From Desulfovibrio sp. (lineage in GTDB: Bacteria > Desulfobacterota > Desulfovibrionia > Desulfovibrionales > Desulfovibrionaceae), in assembly GCA_031288535.1 (NCBI GenBank), contig JAITRF010000057.1, forward strand, positions 1 to 51,284: a stretch of 51,284 nucleotides of DNA. The letters are read 5' to 3'. The notes beneath the pieces are model-generated. The model did not search any database, had not been told where the DNA came from, and worked only from the letters and a program-made list of their open reading frames with translations. Numbering within the stretch: the first letter of the stretch is position 1; every line of letters begins with the position of its first letter. Both the position numbers and the translations under genes were made by a program. Below are positions 41,008 to 51,267 of the stretch, piece after piece.

Positions 41008-43557
41008 ATGCCAGCCGCACAAAATACCATTGCCATCGCAGGGAATCCAAATTCGGGCAAAACCACCGCCTTCAACCGCTATACGGGTTCGCGCCAGCAT
41101 GTGGGCAACTACCCCGGAATTACAGTGGAGAAAAAAGCGGGCACTGCCCATGTGGACGGCAAGACCGTCACTCTGGTGGATTTACCGGGAACCTATTCCC
41201 TTACAGCCTATTCCCTGGAAGAGGTCGTGGCGCGCAAAGTGCTGGCCGAGGAACGGCCGGGCGCCGTTCTCGACGTTATCAACGCCTCCGTTCTCGAACG
41301 CAACCTGTATCTGACCCTGCAAATGCTGGAAATGGGAATCCCCGTGGTTCTGGCCCTGAACATGATGGACGAGGCACGGGATCAGGGCATTATTATTGAT
41401 GAAAAGCGGCTGGAAGAGCTTATCGGGATCAAGGCCGTACCCACAGTCGCCCGTACCGGCGAAGGTCTGCCCAAGGCGCTTGCCGAAACGCTCAAGCTGG
41501 CGGAGGAGAAAAAAGGCCGCACCGCTCCCCTGGAAATTTCCTACGGACCGGAAATTGATGCGACCCTGAAGGAAATGACGCCCCTCGTCGAGGAGGCCGA
41601 ACTCCTGACGCACAAATATCCCTCCCGCTGGGTGGCCTTGAAATACCTCGAACGCGACGAAGACATCATCAGCCAGGGCCGCGTCGCTTCAGCAACGACC
41701 AGCGCCGCCTTGGAAAAAATCACCGCCAGGCTGTCCGATCACATCAAAACCACCCTGCATTCCTATCCGGAGGCCCTGATCGCCGATTACCGGTACGGGT
41801 ACATCTCGTCCCTTCTTCGCCAGGGGGTGCTCAAAGGCGTTGACGAAATGAAAAATCGCATCGCCTATTCGGACAAAATGGACAAGGTGCTTACCCACCG
41901 CATTCTGGGTCCCGTGATCATGATCGGCGTTCTTTACGCCATGTATTATCTGACCATTGAAATAGGCGATTACCCCCTTGGCTGGGTGGAAAACTTTTTT
42001 GAATGGCTGGATGGTGCTGTGGGAGCCACTCTGCCGGACGGACTGCTCAAATCCATGATCACCTCCGGCGTGATCGGCGGAGTCGGCGGCGTGCTTGGCT
42101 TTGTCCCCCTGATCGTCATCATGTTCATGCTCATCGCCTTCATGGAGGACTCGGGATACATGGCGAGGGTCGCGTATATGTGGGACAGGATCTTCCGCTT
42201 TTTCGGCCTGCATGGCGCGTCCATCATGCCCTTCATCATTTCCGGCGGCATCGCCGGCGGGTGCGCCGTGCCCGGCGTCATGGCCACGCGCACCCTGCGC
42301 AGCCCCAGAGAGCGTCTGGCTACCATCCTGACGGCCCCTTTCATGGCCTGCGGGGCCAAGATGCCGGTATTTCTGCTTTTTGTGGGCATATTTTTTGAAG
42401 AAGACAAGGCCCTGATCATGCTCCTGCTTTCCCTGACAGGTTGGGCAGTCGCCCTGCTGGTGGCGCGCCTGCTTCGTTCCACGCTGATCCGGGGGGCGTC
42501 CACGCCTTTTGTCATGGAACTGCCTCCCTACCGTCTGCCGACCCTCTCCGGCATGCTTATTCACACCTGGGAACGAGCCTGGCAGTATATAAAAAAGGCG
42601 GGCACCATCATCCTGGCCATCTCCATCCTGCTGTGGGCGGCCATGTCCTTCCCCTCACTGCCCGATGACGTGTCCGCGGGCTTTGCCGAAAAAAAGGCCT
42701 CCATTGAAGGGGAGCTTTCCGCCTTCCCTCACAGGAAGCTCTCGGACGAAATTGCCGGGATGGAGGAGGAACTGGACGGTCTTGGCGCTAATGATCCCAA
42801 GGCGGCGGAACTTCGAGCCAGGATTGACGAACTCACGGCGCAACGCGACGCCCTCCCCGCAGGGAAGCTCCAGGTGGAAATCGATGAGCTTACCGCGCAG
42901 AAGGATGCGTTGCCGAAAGATCCTGCGGCTGACAAACTGCGCGAGCAGGTGGCGAAGCTTTCCGAATCCCTTGAATGGCTGAAGCCGGAAGACGCCGGGG
43001 CCAAGGCCATGCAACGGCAACTGGACGAATTGAGCGAAGCCCTGGAAAAGACCCCTTCCGGCGCCATTGAGGCCGTCATCGGCCTGAAACAAAAGGAAAG
43101 GGATGCGCTGCCGGAAATCCGGCTTGAGGCGAAGATTACGGAAATAGAGAACGAAAAGGCCGCTCAGGCCCTGAGTCACTCCCTTGCGGGCAGGGTGGGC
43201 GCCGCCCTGGAAAGGATCACGGCGCCGGCCGGTTTTGACTGGCGGACCAACATCGCCCTTGTGGGCGGCATAGCCGCAAAAGAAGTGGTCATATCCACTC
43301 TGGGCACGGCCTATTCGCTCGGAGAAATCGGCGATGACGAGCATTCCCTGGCTGACCGCATCCGGGCGGACAGCCACTGGACCAAGGCCAATGCCGTCGC
43401 CCTGCTCCTGTTCACCCTTCTGTATTCTCCCTGCTTCGTCACCCTGGTTGTCATCAAGCAGGAATCAGGCTCATGGAAGTGGCTTTTCTTCAGTCTCGTC
43501 TTCAACCTCGCCCTTGCCTACAGCGTTGCCGTTGCCGCCTATCAGACGCTGGCCTAA
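41008..43557 (+). CDS. feoB: Ferrous iron transporter B, enlarged by a coiled-coil insert
   Basis: 849 residues, longer than the usual 700-770. The N-terminal G domain has GNPNSGKTTAF (G1), DLPGTYSLTAYS (G3) and LNMMDEA (G4). The membrane core has GGVLGFVPLIVIMFMLIAFMEDSGYMARVA with the Gate motifs, SGGIAGGCAVPGVMATRT and NIALVGGIAAKEVVIS. Between the helix ending LLWAAMSFPSLP and SLAGRVGAALERITAPAGFDW lies an extra ~160 residues (about 562-724) rich in Glu, Lys, Leu and Ala. It has a repeated DELTAQ[R/K]DALP unit, and is probably a cytosolic or periplasmic coiled coil. Imports Fe2+. Two extra membrane segments at the end. Probably Fur controlled with the upstream genes. Confidence 0.95.
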   Translation: MPAAQNTIAIAGNPNSGKTTAFNRYTGSRQHVGNYPGITVEKKAGTAHVDGKTVTLVDLPGTYSLTAYSLEEVVARKVLAEERPGAVLDVINASVLERNLYLTLQMLEMGIPVVLALNMMDEARDQGIIIDEKRLEELIGIKAVPTVARTGEGLPKALAETLKLAEEKKGRTAPLEISYGPEIDATLKEMTPLVEEAELLTHKYPSRWVALKYLERDEDIISQGRVASATTSAALEKITARLSDHIKTTLHSYPEALIADYRYGYISSLLRQGVLKGVDEMKNRIAYSDKMDKVLTHRILGPVIMIGVLYAMYYLTIEIGDYPLGWVENFFEWLDGAVGATLPDGLLKSMITSGVIGGVGGVLGFVPLIVIMFMLIAFMEDSGYMARVAYMWDRIFRFFGLHGASIMPFIISGGIAGGCAVPGVMATRTLRSPRERLATILTAPFMACGAKMPVFLLFVGIFFEEDKALIMLLLSLTGWAVALLVARLLRSTLIRGASTPFVMELPPYRLPTLSGMLIHTWERAWQYIKKAGTIILAISILLWAAMSFPSLPDDVSAGFAEKKASIEGELSAFPHRKLSDEIAGMEEELDGLGANDPKAAELRARIDELTAQRDALPAGKLQVEIDELTAQKDALPKDPAADKLREQVAKLSESLEWLKPEDAGAKAMQRQLDELSEALEKTPSGAIEAVIGLKQKERDALPEIRLEAKITEIENEKAAQALSHSLAGRVGAALERITAPAGFDWRTNIALVGGIAAKEVVISTLGTAYSLGEIGDDEHSLADRIRADSHWTKANAVALLLFTLLYSPCFVTLVVIKQESGSWKWLFFSLVFNLALAYSVAVAAYQTLA

Positions 43558-43559
43558 GC

Positions 43560-43745
43560 GTGTTGTGGAAGCGATCTTATAATGTGTCACTTAAAACTGT
43601 GCATTCGCTTCGTTTTAAGTGACAAGATCGCTTCGCCGGAAAGCGTGGTTTCCGGCTTGCTCCGGCGGCTTCGCCGCCGCGCCGAGCTTATCCGCCCGGC
43701 GGCTAGTACGCTGTTCGATGTATGTTTTTATTAGTGTCACAGCGT
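43560..43745. repeat. Family D repeat, copy 3
   Basis: CACTTAAAACTGTGCATTCGCTTCGTTTTAAGTG is a palindromic start, then AAGATCGCTTCGCCGGAAAGCGTGG, CGGCGGCTTCGCCGCCG, CCCGGCGGCTAG and TTCGATGTATGTTTTTA. It follows the feoB stop and runs into family B copy 2. Confidence 0.75.
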
Positions 43746-43746
43746 A

Positions 43747-43887
43747 CTAGTGCACTTTAACTTTGAGATTATATACGGTTTATTTTCAGGCCGCGCCCGC
43801 TCCGGCGCTTAACCGCGCAAATAAATTGCGCTTGCGCCTGCGCGGTGGGCGTCCGCCAGAGCCATTTCAAAGTGAAATTGCTCTATA
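43747..43887. repeat. Family B repeat, copy 2
   Basis: Near-identical to 2073-2213, including ACTTTGAGATTATA, caggccgcgcccgctccggc and ATTTCAAAGTGAAAT. Here also a family D-like segment precedes it, so the D-B pair may be one composite element. Confidence 0.8.
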
Positions 43888-44036
43888 ATTGCTGCCGGTC
43901 CCCGGTTTTTCGGAACTGTCTTTTTCGAAACTTTACAAACCATCGGATTGTGCATAGGCTATTGCTGTCGGCCAAATCATCCGGCAACGACACATGCGTA
44001 TAGTCCGTCAAAATCCATCGCAAACCTGGAGGCCTT

Positions 44037-44795
44037 ATGAAACTTCTGACTTTGTTCCTTGCCATGTCTTTGGCCCTTGCGGGCTGCACGGTTACCAGCA
44101 CTCAGGGCGCGCTTGACGCCGCGGGCGACGCCTACAAGGCCGCAGCCCTGACTGATGAGGAGGCCAGCCAGCTTGCCAAGGAACTCTCCGCGGCCATGGA
44201 TGCCAAAAATCAGCGGAGTATCGCCAAACCCGGCAGCAAATATGACAAACGCCTCCAGTCCATTGTCGCTCCTGTGCGCAATGAGGGCGGCAAACAGCTC
44301 AATTTCAAAGTCTACATGACCCAGCAGGTCAACGCCTTCGCCATGGCTGACGGATCGATCCGCGTGTTCTCCGGACTGATGGACCTCATGGACGACAATG
44401 AGCTCCTATTCGTGATCGGACATGAGATCGGGCATGTGGTCGACGGAGACAGCGCCGATCAATTGCGTATGGCATATGCCACTTCAGCGGCGCGCAAGGG
44501 CGTGGCGTCCACGTCGGCCAAGGGCGGCGGAGCGGCCGATGCCGCCGTCCGCAGTCTGGCGCGCTCCGAACTGGGTGCATTGGCTGAACAGGTCATCAAC
44601 GCCCAGTTCTCTCAATCACAGGAATCCGATGCCGACAAATACGGCCTGGACATCCTGAAAAAACTGAACAAGGACACGGGCACGTCCGTATCCGCCCTGC
44701 AGAAACTGGCCAAGCTCGGCGGAGGCAAAGGCAGCATCCTGTCCTCGCATCCCGACCCCGCCGACCGGGCAGAGAAAATGGAACGGCTGCGCTAG
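44037..44795 (+). CDS. M48-family lipoprotein metalloprotease
   Basis: 252 residues. Lipoprotein signal LFLAMSLALAGC, then a helical lead, IRVFSGLMDLMDDNELLFVIGHEIGHVV (zinc motif HEIGH) and QSQESDADKYGLDIL (the third ligand ESDADKYG). SSHPDPADRAEKM is the conserved end (S-x-H-P-x-x-x-x-R). It resembles LoiP/YcaL-type envelope proteases that remove damaged outer-membrane proteins. A glycine/alanine-rich insert (about 150-165) lies between the zinc motifs. Tail to tail with cusA. Confidence 0.9.
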   Translation: MKLLTLFLAMSLALAGCTVTSTQGALDAAGDAYKAAALTDEEASQLAKELSAAMDAKNQRSIAKPGSKYDKRLQSIVAPVRNEGGKQLNFKVYMTQQVNAFAMADGSIRVFSGLMDLMDDNELLFVIGHEIGHVVDGDSADQLRMAYATSAARKGVASTSAKGGGAADAAVRSLARSELGALAEQVINAQFSQSQESDADKYGLDILKKLNKDTGTSVSALQKLAKLGGGKGSILSSHPDPADRAEKMERLR

Positions 44796-44861
44796 AGCAG
44801 TTTACGCTTGATTGTCGCTTAACGGCGAAGCAATTCGCCTGGCGACAATCAAGCATAGTGT
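44793..44861. repeat. Family A repeat, partial copy 9
   Basis: TAGAGCAGTTTACGCTTGATTGTCGC, TAACGGCGAAGCAATTCGCC and GGCGACAATCAAGC. Its first three bases are the stop codon of the M48 protease. Confidence 0.75.
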
Positions 44862-44874
44862 TCCCCGGCGGCTT

Positions 44875-47800
44875 TCAACGCCGGGAGAGTTCGCGGGAAA
44901 GCAACAGCTTGTAAGCCGCCGGCACAATGAACATGGAGAGCGCGGCCGCGCTCACCATCCCGCCGAACATGGGCGCGGCTATCCTGGTCATTATCTCCGA
45001 CCCCGTCCCGGCCCGCCAGAATATGGGCAGAAGCCCGGCGACGGTGGTGATCACCGTCATGGCCTTGGGCCGAACCCGCAGAACGGCTCCCTCATAAATG
45101 GCATCGTCTACTTTGGCACGCAACGCGGCCGGATCCGCGCCGGCAAGCTTCTCCCCGGTCCCCTCTTCCGGCAGGACGCCGTGCTCCCGCGCCGAATTCT
45201 TGAGGTAGATCAGCATGATCACCCCGAACTCCGCGGCCAGTCCGGCCAAAGCGATAAAACCCACCCCCGCGGCCACGGAAATCGCATAGCCCTGCAAATA
45301 CATGAACCAGATGCCGCCGATCAGCGAAAAAGGCAGACAGCCCATGATCAGCAGGGTTTCCTTTACGTTTCTGAATTCCAGGTAAAGCATGATGAAGATG
45401 ACTGCGAGAGTGGCCGGCACCATAAGGCGCAAGCGCGCCGCGGCCCGCTCCAGCATTTCGTACTGGCCGGTGAAAGCGATGCTTATGCCGGGAGGCAGGC
45501 TCAACTCCGCGCGGATGGACCTGGACAGGTCGCCGACTATGGACAAAGTGTCGCGCCCGCGCGCGTCAATATAGACCCAACTCGCCGGGCGGGCGTTTTC
45601 GCTCTTGATCATCGAGGGTCCGGGGAGCATCCGGATGTCCGCCACGTCCTCAAGCGTGATCTGCCGCCCGTCCGGGGCAAGGATGGGCAGGGTTTTAAGC
45701 GCGGCCGTACTTTCACGGTATACCCATGGATAACGCAGAGTTATCGGATAACGCGCCACCCCTTCCACCGTCTCCCCTATTACTTCCCCGCCTACGGCCG
45801 AGGATACGAAAAGCTGGACGTCCGCCACTCTCATGCCGTAACGGGCGGCTTTATCCCGGCGGACGGAGACGTCAAGGTAGCGGCCTCCGGACAAGGTCTC
45901 AGCCAGGGCCGAAGAAACGCCTGGCACTTTCTCCGCCAGTTTCTGCACGGCCAGGGCCGTCTCGTCGATTTTGGCCGCCTCGGTCCCGGAAACCCTGATG
46001 CCGATGGGGCTCTTCACTCCGGTGGAAACCATGTCGATGCGGCTGCGGATCGGCGGAGCCCAGAGGTTGGCCAGCCCCGGCAGACGCACGGTCTCGTCCA
46101 GGGCCTCGATTATCCCGTCTATGGTCATGCCGTCCCGCCATTCGCTTTCCGGCTTCAGGCGGATGGTCGTCTCCATCATCTCCACGGGAGCGGTGTCCGT
46201 GGCCGTTTCCGCACGGCCCGCCTTGCCGAACACCCGTTCCACCTCCGGAACGGTTTTGATCAGCCTGTCGGTTATCTGCAGCACCCGTCCCATTTCCTCC
46301 ACGGAAATTCCCGGCAGGGTGGAAGGCATGTACAAAAGGTCCCCTTCGTCCATGCGCGGCAGAAACTCCCCTCCCAACCGCGCCAAAGGCCAGAAGGAAG
46401 AGCAGAACAGGAGCAGGGCCAAAAGCAGCGCCGACTTCGGATGCCCCAGCACGGCCCGGATTACCGGGGAATAGGCGCGGATGAGAAAACGGTTGATCAC
46501 GTTCCCGTCTTCGGAAGGAATCCTGCCCCGCACCCAGAGATCGGCCAGCACCGGAATCACGACCACGGACAAAATCGCCGCGCCGCCCATGGCATAGAGC
46601 TTGGTCAGGGCCAGAGGACGAAAAAGCCTGCCTTCCTCACCCTGCAAGGCGAAAACGGGAATGAAGGACAAGGTGATCACCAAAAGACTCATGAACAGGG
46701 CCGGGCCGACCTCTCCCGCCGCCCGGATCACCAACTCCCGCCGCTCCTTCCCCTCCGGCCTGACGCCGTGGGTTTTCTCCCATTGCTCAAGCTTGCGGTG
46801 GGTGTTCTCCACGATGACCACGGAGGCGTCCACCATAGCCCCCACGGCTATGGCTATGCCTCCCAGGGACATAATGTTGGCGCTCACTCCCTGGTAGTAC
46901 ATGATGATAAAGGAGATAAACAGGGCCAGAGGCAGGGAGAAGACAGCGACCAGGGCCGATCTCAGATGCAGGAGAAAAACCGCGCAGACGACGGCAACCA
47001 CTATGAATTCCTCAAGCAGATTCCGGCTCAGGTTGTCCACAGCCCGGTCGATGAGAGCGGAACGGTCGTAGACGGATACTATTTCCACCCCTTCCGGCAG
47101 GCTGGGGCGCAGGGACTCCAGCTTTTCCCGGACCGCGCTTATGGCGGTGCGGGCGTTTTTTCCGGAGCGGATCAGCACAATGCCTCCGGCCACCTCCCCT
47201 TCCCCGTCCAACTCGACAACTCCGCGCCGCATTTCCGGCCCCAGGGTGATGTTCGCCACGTCCCGCAGATAGACGGGGGTCCCGCGCGGCGAAGTTTTGA
47301 GCAGGATATTGCGAAAATCCTCCAGGCCTTGCAGATAACCACCCGCCCGGACCATGTACTCGGATTCGGCCTGCTCGACGAGCGAACCTCCGGCCTCCTG
47401 GTTTGAAGCGCGCACCGCGCTCATGACCTCCTCAAGCTGAATACCGTAGCGGGTCAGCTTCACCGGATCCGCGACTATCCGGTATTCCTTGACCGCTCCG
47501 CCCACGGAGGCGACCTCGGCGATGTCCGGGAGAGAAGACAGTTCAAACTTCAAGAGCCAGTCCTGGATGGAGCGCAAATCCGCAAGATCGTGCCGCCCGC
47601 TCCGATCCACAAGGGCATATTCAAAAATCCAGCCTATGCCGGTGGCGTCAGGACCCAAAGACGGAGCAACCCCGGCAGGAAGCCTTCCCTGCACCTGACT
47701 CAGATATTCCAGAACCCGGCTGCGCGCCCAGTACAGGTCCACCCCGTCCTCGAAAATTATATAGACATAGGAATCCCCGAACATGGAGAACCCGCGCACG

Positions 47801-48042
47801 GTCTTGGCCCCGGGCACGGAAAGCATGGCCGTGGTCAACGGATAGGTGATCTGGTTCTCGACCAGTTGCGGCGCCTTGCCGGGAAAGGAAGTCCGTATGA
47901 TTACCTGGGTGTCCGACAAATCCGGCAGGGCGTCCACCGGGGTGTTGCGTATCGCCCAGACGCCCCAGACGCTTAAAAGAGCGGCGCAAACAAACACAAA
48001 AAAACGGCCTTCCACGCATGCTCTTATCAGACGGGCAATCAT
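44875..48042 (-). CDS. cusA: Copper/silver efflux RND pump (HME family)
   Basis: 1055 residues with the RND layout of 12 helices and two large periplasmic loops. [35 protein letters not shown] is the CusA-type start, and [22 protein letters not shown] is the heavy-metal RND motif in helix 4. [16 protein letters not shown] and [17 protein letters not shown] are also family marks. It exports Cu(I)/Ag(I) from periplasm and cytosol through CusC. Its ATG overlaps the cusB stop by one base (TAATG). A GC hairpin CCCGGCG/CGCCGGG spans the stop codon. Confidence 0.93.
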   Translation of the reverse strand: MIARLIRACVEGRFFVFVCAALLSVWGVWAIRNTPVDALPDLSDTQVIIRTSFPGKAPQLVENQITYPLTTAMLSVPGAKTVRGFSMFGDSYVYIIFEDGVDLYWARSRVLEYLSQVQGRLPAGVAPSLGPDATGIGWIFEYALVDRSGRHDLADLRSIQDWLLKFELSSLPDIAEVASVGGAVKEYRIVADPVKLTRYGIQLEEVMSAVRASNQEAGGSLVEQAESEYMVRAGGYLQGLEDFRNILLKTSPRGTPVYLRDVANITLGPEMRRGVVELDGEGEVAGGIVLIRSGKNARTAISAVREKLESLRPSLPEGVEIVSVYDRSALIDRAVDNLSRNLLEEFIVVAVVCAVFLLHLRSALVAVFSLPLALFISFIIMYYQGVSANIMSLGGIAIAVGAMVDASVVIVENTHRKLEQWEKTHGVRPEGKERRELVIRAAGEVGPALFMSLLVITLSFIPVFALQGEEGRLFRPLALTKLYAMGGAAILSVVVIPVLADLWVRGRIPSEDGNVINRFLIRAYSPVIRAVLGHPKSALLLALLLFCSSFWPLARLGGEFLPRMDEGDLLYMPSTLPGISVEEMGRVLQITDRLIKTVPEVERVFGKAGRAETATDTAPVEMMETTIRLKPESEWRDGMTIDGIIEALDETVRLPGLANLWAPPIRSRIDMVSTGVKSPIGIRVSGTEAAKIDETALAVQKLAEKVPGVSSALAETLSGGRYLDVSVRRDKAARYGMRVADVQLFVSSAVGGEVIGETVEGVARYPITLRYPWVYRESTAALKTLPILAPDGRQITLEDVADIRMLPGPSMIKSENARPASWVYIDARGRDTLSIVGDLSRSIRAELSLPPGISIAFTGQYEMLERAAARLRLMVPATLAVIFIMLYLEFRNVKETLLIMGCLPFSLIGGIWFMYLQGYAISVAAGVGFIALAGLAAEFGVIMLIYLKNSAREHGVLPEEGTGEKLAGADPAALRAKVDDAIYEGAVLRVRPKAMTVITTVAGLLPIFWRAGTGSEIMTRIAAPMFGGMVSAAALSMFIVPAAYKLLLSRELSRR

Positions 48043-49295
48043 TATCCGCCTCCGGCGGCAGGCCCGTCATCCCGGCGCATCCGGTCCAGCGCCCCGCGCA
48101 AATTCGCTTCGGAATCAACCAGGAAAAGCCCGCGCATGACAATTTCTTCACCCTCGCCAAGCCCGGATTCCACGGCGGTCATATCGCCGGACTCGCCGCG
48201 AATCCGGATGCGGCGCGGCGCAAAGCCGCCGTCTTCGGTACGGACGATCACCCTCTGCTCGTCTCCCAGGTCTATGACCGCGAAAGTGGGAATAAGCAGA
48301 CTTTCCTCGTCCGAACCGCGCAAGCGTATGGCGGCCGTCATGCCCGGCCGCAGCAGCCCTTCGGAGTTATCCAGGCTTATGCGCAAAGGAACGGTGCGCG
48401 TTTCCATGTCCGCCCTGGGCAGCAGGGTGAAGGAATCGGCGTAAAAGACCCGACCCGGATAAGCCGGAACGGATATTCTTATCCTCCCCCGTCCGACCAT
48501 GGGCAGATACCGCTCCGGGACATCGGCCATGATCCAGATCGGGTTCGTTCCCTGGATGGTGGCGATAGTCATGTCCTTGCCGACGTTCATGCCCGGGTAT
48601 ACGTCAAAGGAAGTAATCACCCCGTCAATGGGGGAAAGCAGGCTCATCCGGGTCTGGACCGTCCCGTCCGCATCCACGGCTTTCAGCATCTCCTCCGGCA
48701 TGCCGGAAAGCCGCAGCCGCTCCCGCACTCCCTGTATTATGCGGACGTCTGCCTTCTGACTTTTCAGAAGCAGGTATTCGCTCTGGTCCGAAGCCCACCC
48801 CGGAACGGTGATGTCAGCCAGTTCCTGTCCGGCCCGCACCACGTCTCCCACCGCCAGGAAGTAATGCTTTTCCACAAACCCCTCGGCCCTCGGCTGAACC
48901 TTGGCCAGCCGATAGTCGTTGAACTCGATGTTGGCCGGTATCTCCTTGTTGAAAGACAAACGCCCGCGCTCCACCCTGACCGTGCTCACGGCGAGGTTCT
49001 CCGTCTGCGCCGGGTCGATGCGGATGCCCGCCCCTTCTCCGGCCTCGGCGTAACGGGGTATAAGCTGCATGTCCATGAAGGGCGATTTGCCCGGCTTGTC
49101 AAAATGGGTGGCGGGATACATGGGGTCATACCAGTAGAGAACCTTGCGTTCGCCTGTTTCTTCGGCAGAGGCGCGCTCCGCTCCGGCAAGCGCCCGCCCG
49201 TCCGCCTCCGGTTTACCGGCGCGGGGCAGGAAATAGCCGGCGGCAAAGGCCGCGCCCGCCAGGACCGCAAGGCCGAATATTCTTTTTACAGACAT
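48042..49295 (-). CDS. cusB: Copper/silver efflux membrane fusion protein
   Basis: 417 residues from ATG 49295 (gagagct upstream). An N-terminal anchor ([19 protein letters not shown]), then [33 protein letters not shown], the metal-binding N-terminal domain seen in Cus-type fusion proteins (Met residues included). The hairpin and lipoyl parts follow ([37 protein letters not shown]), then beta-barrel repeats. Bridges CusA and CusC and receives copper from CusF. Confidence 0.92.
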   Translation of the reverse strand: MSVKRIFGLAVLAGAAFAAGYFLPRAGKPEADGRALAGAERASAEETGERKVLYWYDPMYPATHFDKPGKSPFMDMQLIPRYAEAGEGAGIRIDPAQTENLAVSTVRVERGRLSFNKEIPANIEFNDYRLAKVQPRAEGFVEKHYFLAVGDVVRAGQELADITVPGWASDQSEYLLLKSQKADVRIIQGVRERLRLSGMPEEMLKAVDADGTVQTRMSLLSPIDGVITSFDVYPGMNVGKDMTIATIQGTNPIWIMADVPERYLPMVGRGRIRISVPAYPGRVFYADSFTLLPRADMETRTVPLRISLDNSEGLLRPGMTAAIRLRGSDEESLLIPTFAVIDLGDEQRVIVRTEDGGFAPRRIRIRGESGDMTAVESGLGEGEEIVMRGLFLVDSEANLRGALDRMRRDDGPAAGGG

Positions 49296-49355
49296 AATTA
49301 GCTCTCTTTGTAATATTTTTCCGCCAAATCCGCCGGGTATCCCATTTCCGGACAT

Positions 49356-49414
49356 AAGGATTTGCGAACAAATCCTTGCCGAGCAGTCCAATTTTTCAAA
49401 GTTGAACTGCTCTA
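49356..49414. repeat. Family A repeat, partial copy 10 (inside cus operon)
   Basis: AAGGATTTGCGAACAAATCCTT and GAGCAGTCCAATTTTTCAAAGTTGAACTGCTC. The terminal CTA is the complement of the cusF stop TAG. The element sits in the cusF-cusB gap (49296-49411) without visibly ending the operon. Confidence 0.75.
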
Positions 49415-49780
49415 ACGCGTCTTTTCAACGTCCACGACGACGTAGTCCCCACCAGCCGCGCGAAAATCAAAGCGCACCGCCTGACCCTTGGCAAGCCCTT
49501 CAAGCAGATCGGGCGATTCCACGGCAAATCCCATGCTCATGGCCGGCCATTTCAGTTCCGGCACGGGGGCGTGCCGGATGGTCACCCTGCCCGCCTCCGG
49601 CTCTACGGCCTCGATAACCCCTGTGGCCGTATAGACCTTGCCGGACTCCGCCCGCCCCGCCGTATGGCTGCCCTGGCCCGCGCCGTGCCCGGAGTGATCG
49701 TGGCTTGCGGCCGGAGCGTTTCCGGGGAAAGCGGCGACAATAAAAAGAAGGGTCAGGATTGAAAGAAGCTGTCTGTTCAT
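49412..49780 (-). CDS. cusF: Periplasmic copper chaperone CusF-like
   Basis: 122 residues. Signal peptide (LSILTLLFIVAAFPGNAPAA), a His-rich segment HDHSGHGAGQGSH, then an OB-fold domain with TATGVIEAVEPEAGRVTIRHAPVPELKWPAMSMGF and YVVVDVEK. The W-P-A-M-S-M (Trp, two Met) with the preceding His is the Cu(I)/Ag(I) site of CusF. Delivers metal to CusB. The stop TAG belongs to a family A repeat. Confidence 0.93.
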   Translation of the reverse strand: MNRQLLSILTLLFIVAAFPGNAPAASHDHSGHGAGQGSHTAGRAESGKVYTATGVIEAVEPEAGRVTIRHAPVPELKWPAMSMGFAVESPDLLEGLAKGQAVRFDFRAAGGDYVVVDVEKTR

Positions 49781-49857
49781 TTTTTCCTCGTCAGGGTTGT
49801 AGTGTTGTTTGCTCCACGTTTGTTTTTAGAACATCGGCGGCATCGGATCATGCGGCC

Positions 49858-51267
49858 TCAGCCGCGCGTCCCCCCGCCCAAGGCTTTGTAAAGCCTTATC
49901 TCGTTAAGCAACTGGTCCCGCCTTATGCCCAGCAGGTCCTGTTCCGCCTGGTAGAGGCCGCGCTGCGCGTCCAGCACCTCAAGGTAGCTGACGGCGCCGT
50001 TGACGTAGCGGTTCATCGCCAGGTTGAGCACCGTGCGTTGCGAGGCCAGATAGCGTTCCTGGGCCTTGTACTGCCGGGAGTATGACGCCCTGCTCCGCAA
50101 GGCGTCCGCCGCTTCGGTAAATGCGGTCTGCACCGCCTTTTCGTAGCGGGCTACGGAACTTTCCCTGCGGACCTCGGCCAAATCCAGCCCGGCCATCAGG
50201 CTTCCGCCGGAAAAAATCGGCAGGGTGACGCGGGGAAGGAAAAACCAGGCGGCGTTGGGGCCCGCGATCAGCCTGTTCAGTTCCTCGCTCATATAGCCAA
50301 GGTTGCCGGTCAGGTTTATGGAAGGGAAAAAGGCGGCCCGGGCCGCGCCGATGTCGGCGTTCGCCTCAAGCAGCGCGTGCTCGGCTTCCTGCACGTCCGG
50401 ACGCTCAAGCAGGACGGCGGAAGGCATGTCAGAAGGCAGAGCGGCCAGGGCCTGCCCGCGTAAGGGAACGGGGACGGGCAGTTCATGGGCGGCAAAGCTG
50501 CCGATCAGCAGACGCAGGGCGTTGCCGGCCTGAATGACCTGTCTTTCCCGCTCCGCAACCGCCGCCGAGGCGAACTCCACCATGCTGCGCGCCTGCTCGA
50601 GATCGAGCAGGGACGACTGGCCGGATTGCACGCGCTTCTCGACAAAGGCATAGGATTTGCGCCAACTGGCAAGATTGTCGCGGGCCAACTGCAACTGTTC
50701 CACAGCCAATCGCTCGTTCAGGTAACTCTCCGCCACCTGGGCAATCAGGCTTATGCGCACGGTCTTTTCCGCCTCCACCGTGGCCAGATAGGACTGCAAG
50801 GCCGCTTCGGACATATTTTTCACGCGCCCGAAGAAATCCAGTTCAAAGGACGGCATCAGGCCCACTTCCAGTACCTCCGCATGCCTGCCCTCCACCTGTC
50901 CGGAATATTCGCCCGTCCCCGCAGCCTCAAGCCGGGGAAAACGCTCGGCCCTCCGAATTGCGTAACGCGCCCTCGCCTCCTCAACGGCCAGTACGGCCAG
51001 ACGCGCGTCCCGGTTATGGCGCAGGCTTAAGGCTATCAGTTCCCTCAGGCGCGCATCCCGAAAAAATTCGCTCCAACCCAAACGCGCGGCGATGGCGGCA
51101 TTTTTCTGATCCCCTTGCGGCGCATTCTCCGTTTCTCCTCCGGTTCCGGCGCTTATACGGTCTGGGACCGGGGCTTCCGGACGCGTGTAGGCCGGAGCCA
51201 AGGAGCAGGCGGGGAAAAACGCCGTCAGGAGGCAAAAAATGACCGGCACTAAGGAAATGTTTCGCAT
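49858..51267 (-). CDS. cusC: Outer-membrane efflux protein of the Cus system
   Basis: 469 residues. Lipoprotein signal LLTAFFPAC, then SLAPAYTRPEAPVPDR (P-x-Y-x-R-P-x-x-P-x-P), the NodT/RND outer-membrane factor start. Two repeated OEP blocks: ARLGWSEFFRDARLRELIALSLRHNRDARLA and FFPSINLTGNLGYMSEELNRL, with GGSLMAGLDLAEV later. Forms the trimeric exit duct with CusA and CusB. First gene of cusCFBA; the start (ATG at 51267) is near the window edge. Confidence 0.9.
   Translation of the reverse strand: MRNISLVPVIFCLLTAFFPACSLAPAYTRPEAPVPDRISAGTGGETENAPQGDQKNAAIAARLGWSEFFRDARLRELIALSLRHNRDARLAVLAVEEARARYAIRRAERFPRLEAAGTGEYSGQVEGRHAEVLEVGLMPSFELDFFGRVKNMSEAALQSYLATVEAEKTVRISLIAQVAESYLNERLAVEQLQLARDNLASWRKSYAFVEKRVQSGQSSLLDLEQARSMVEFASAAVAERERQVIQAGNALRLLIGSFAAHELPVPVPLRGQALAALPSDMPSAVLLERPDVQEAEHALLEANADIGAARAAFFPSINLTGNLGYMSEELNRLIAGPNAAWFFLPRVTLPIFSGGSLMAGLDLAEVRRESSVARYEKAVQTAFTEAADALRSRASYSRQYKAQERYLASQRTVLNLAMNRYVNGAVSYLEVLDAQRGLYQAEQDLLGIRRDQLLNEIRLYKALGGGTRG

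Noticed and set aside
44812-47406. Plus-strand open frame of 864 codons opposite cusA
   Set aside because: Antisense shadow of cusA, with composition unlike any protein family (His, Gly, Arg, Gln repeats).
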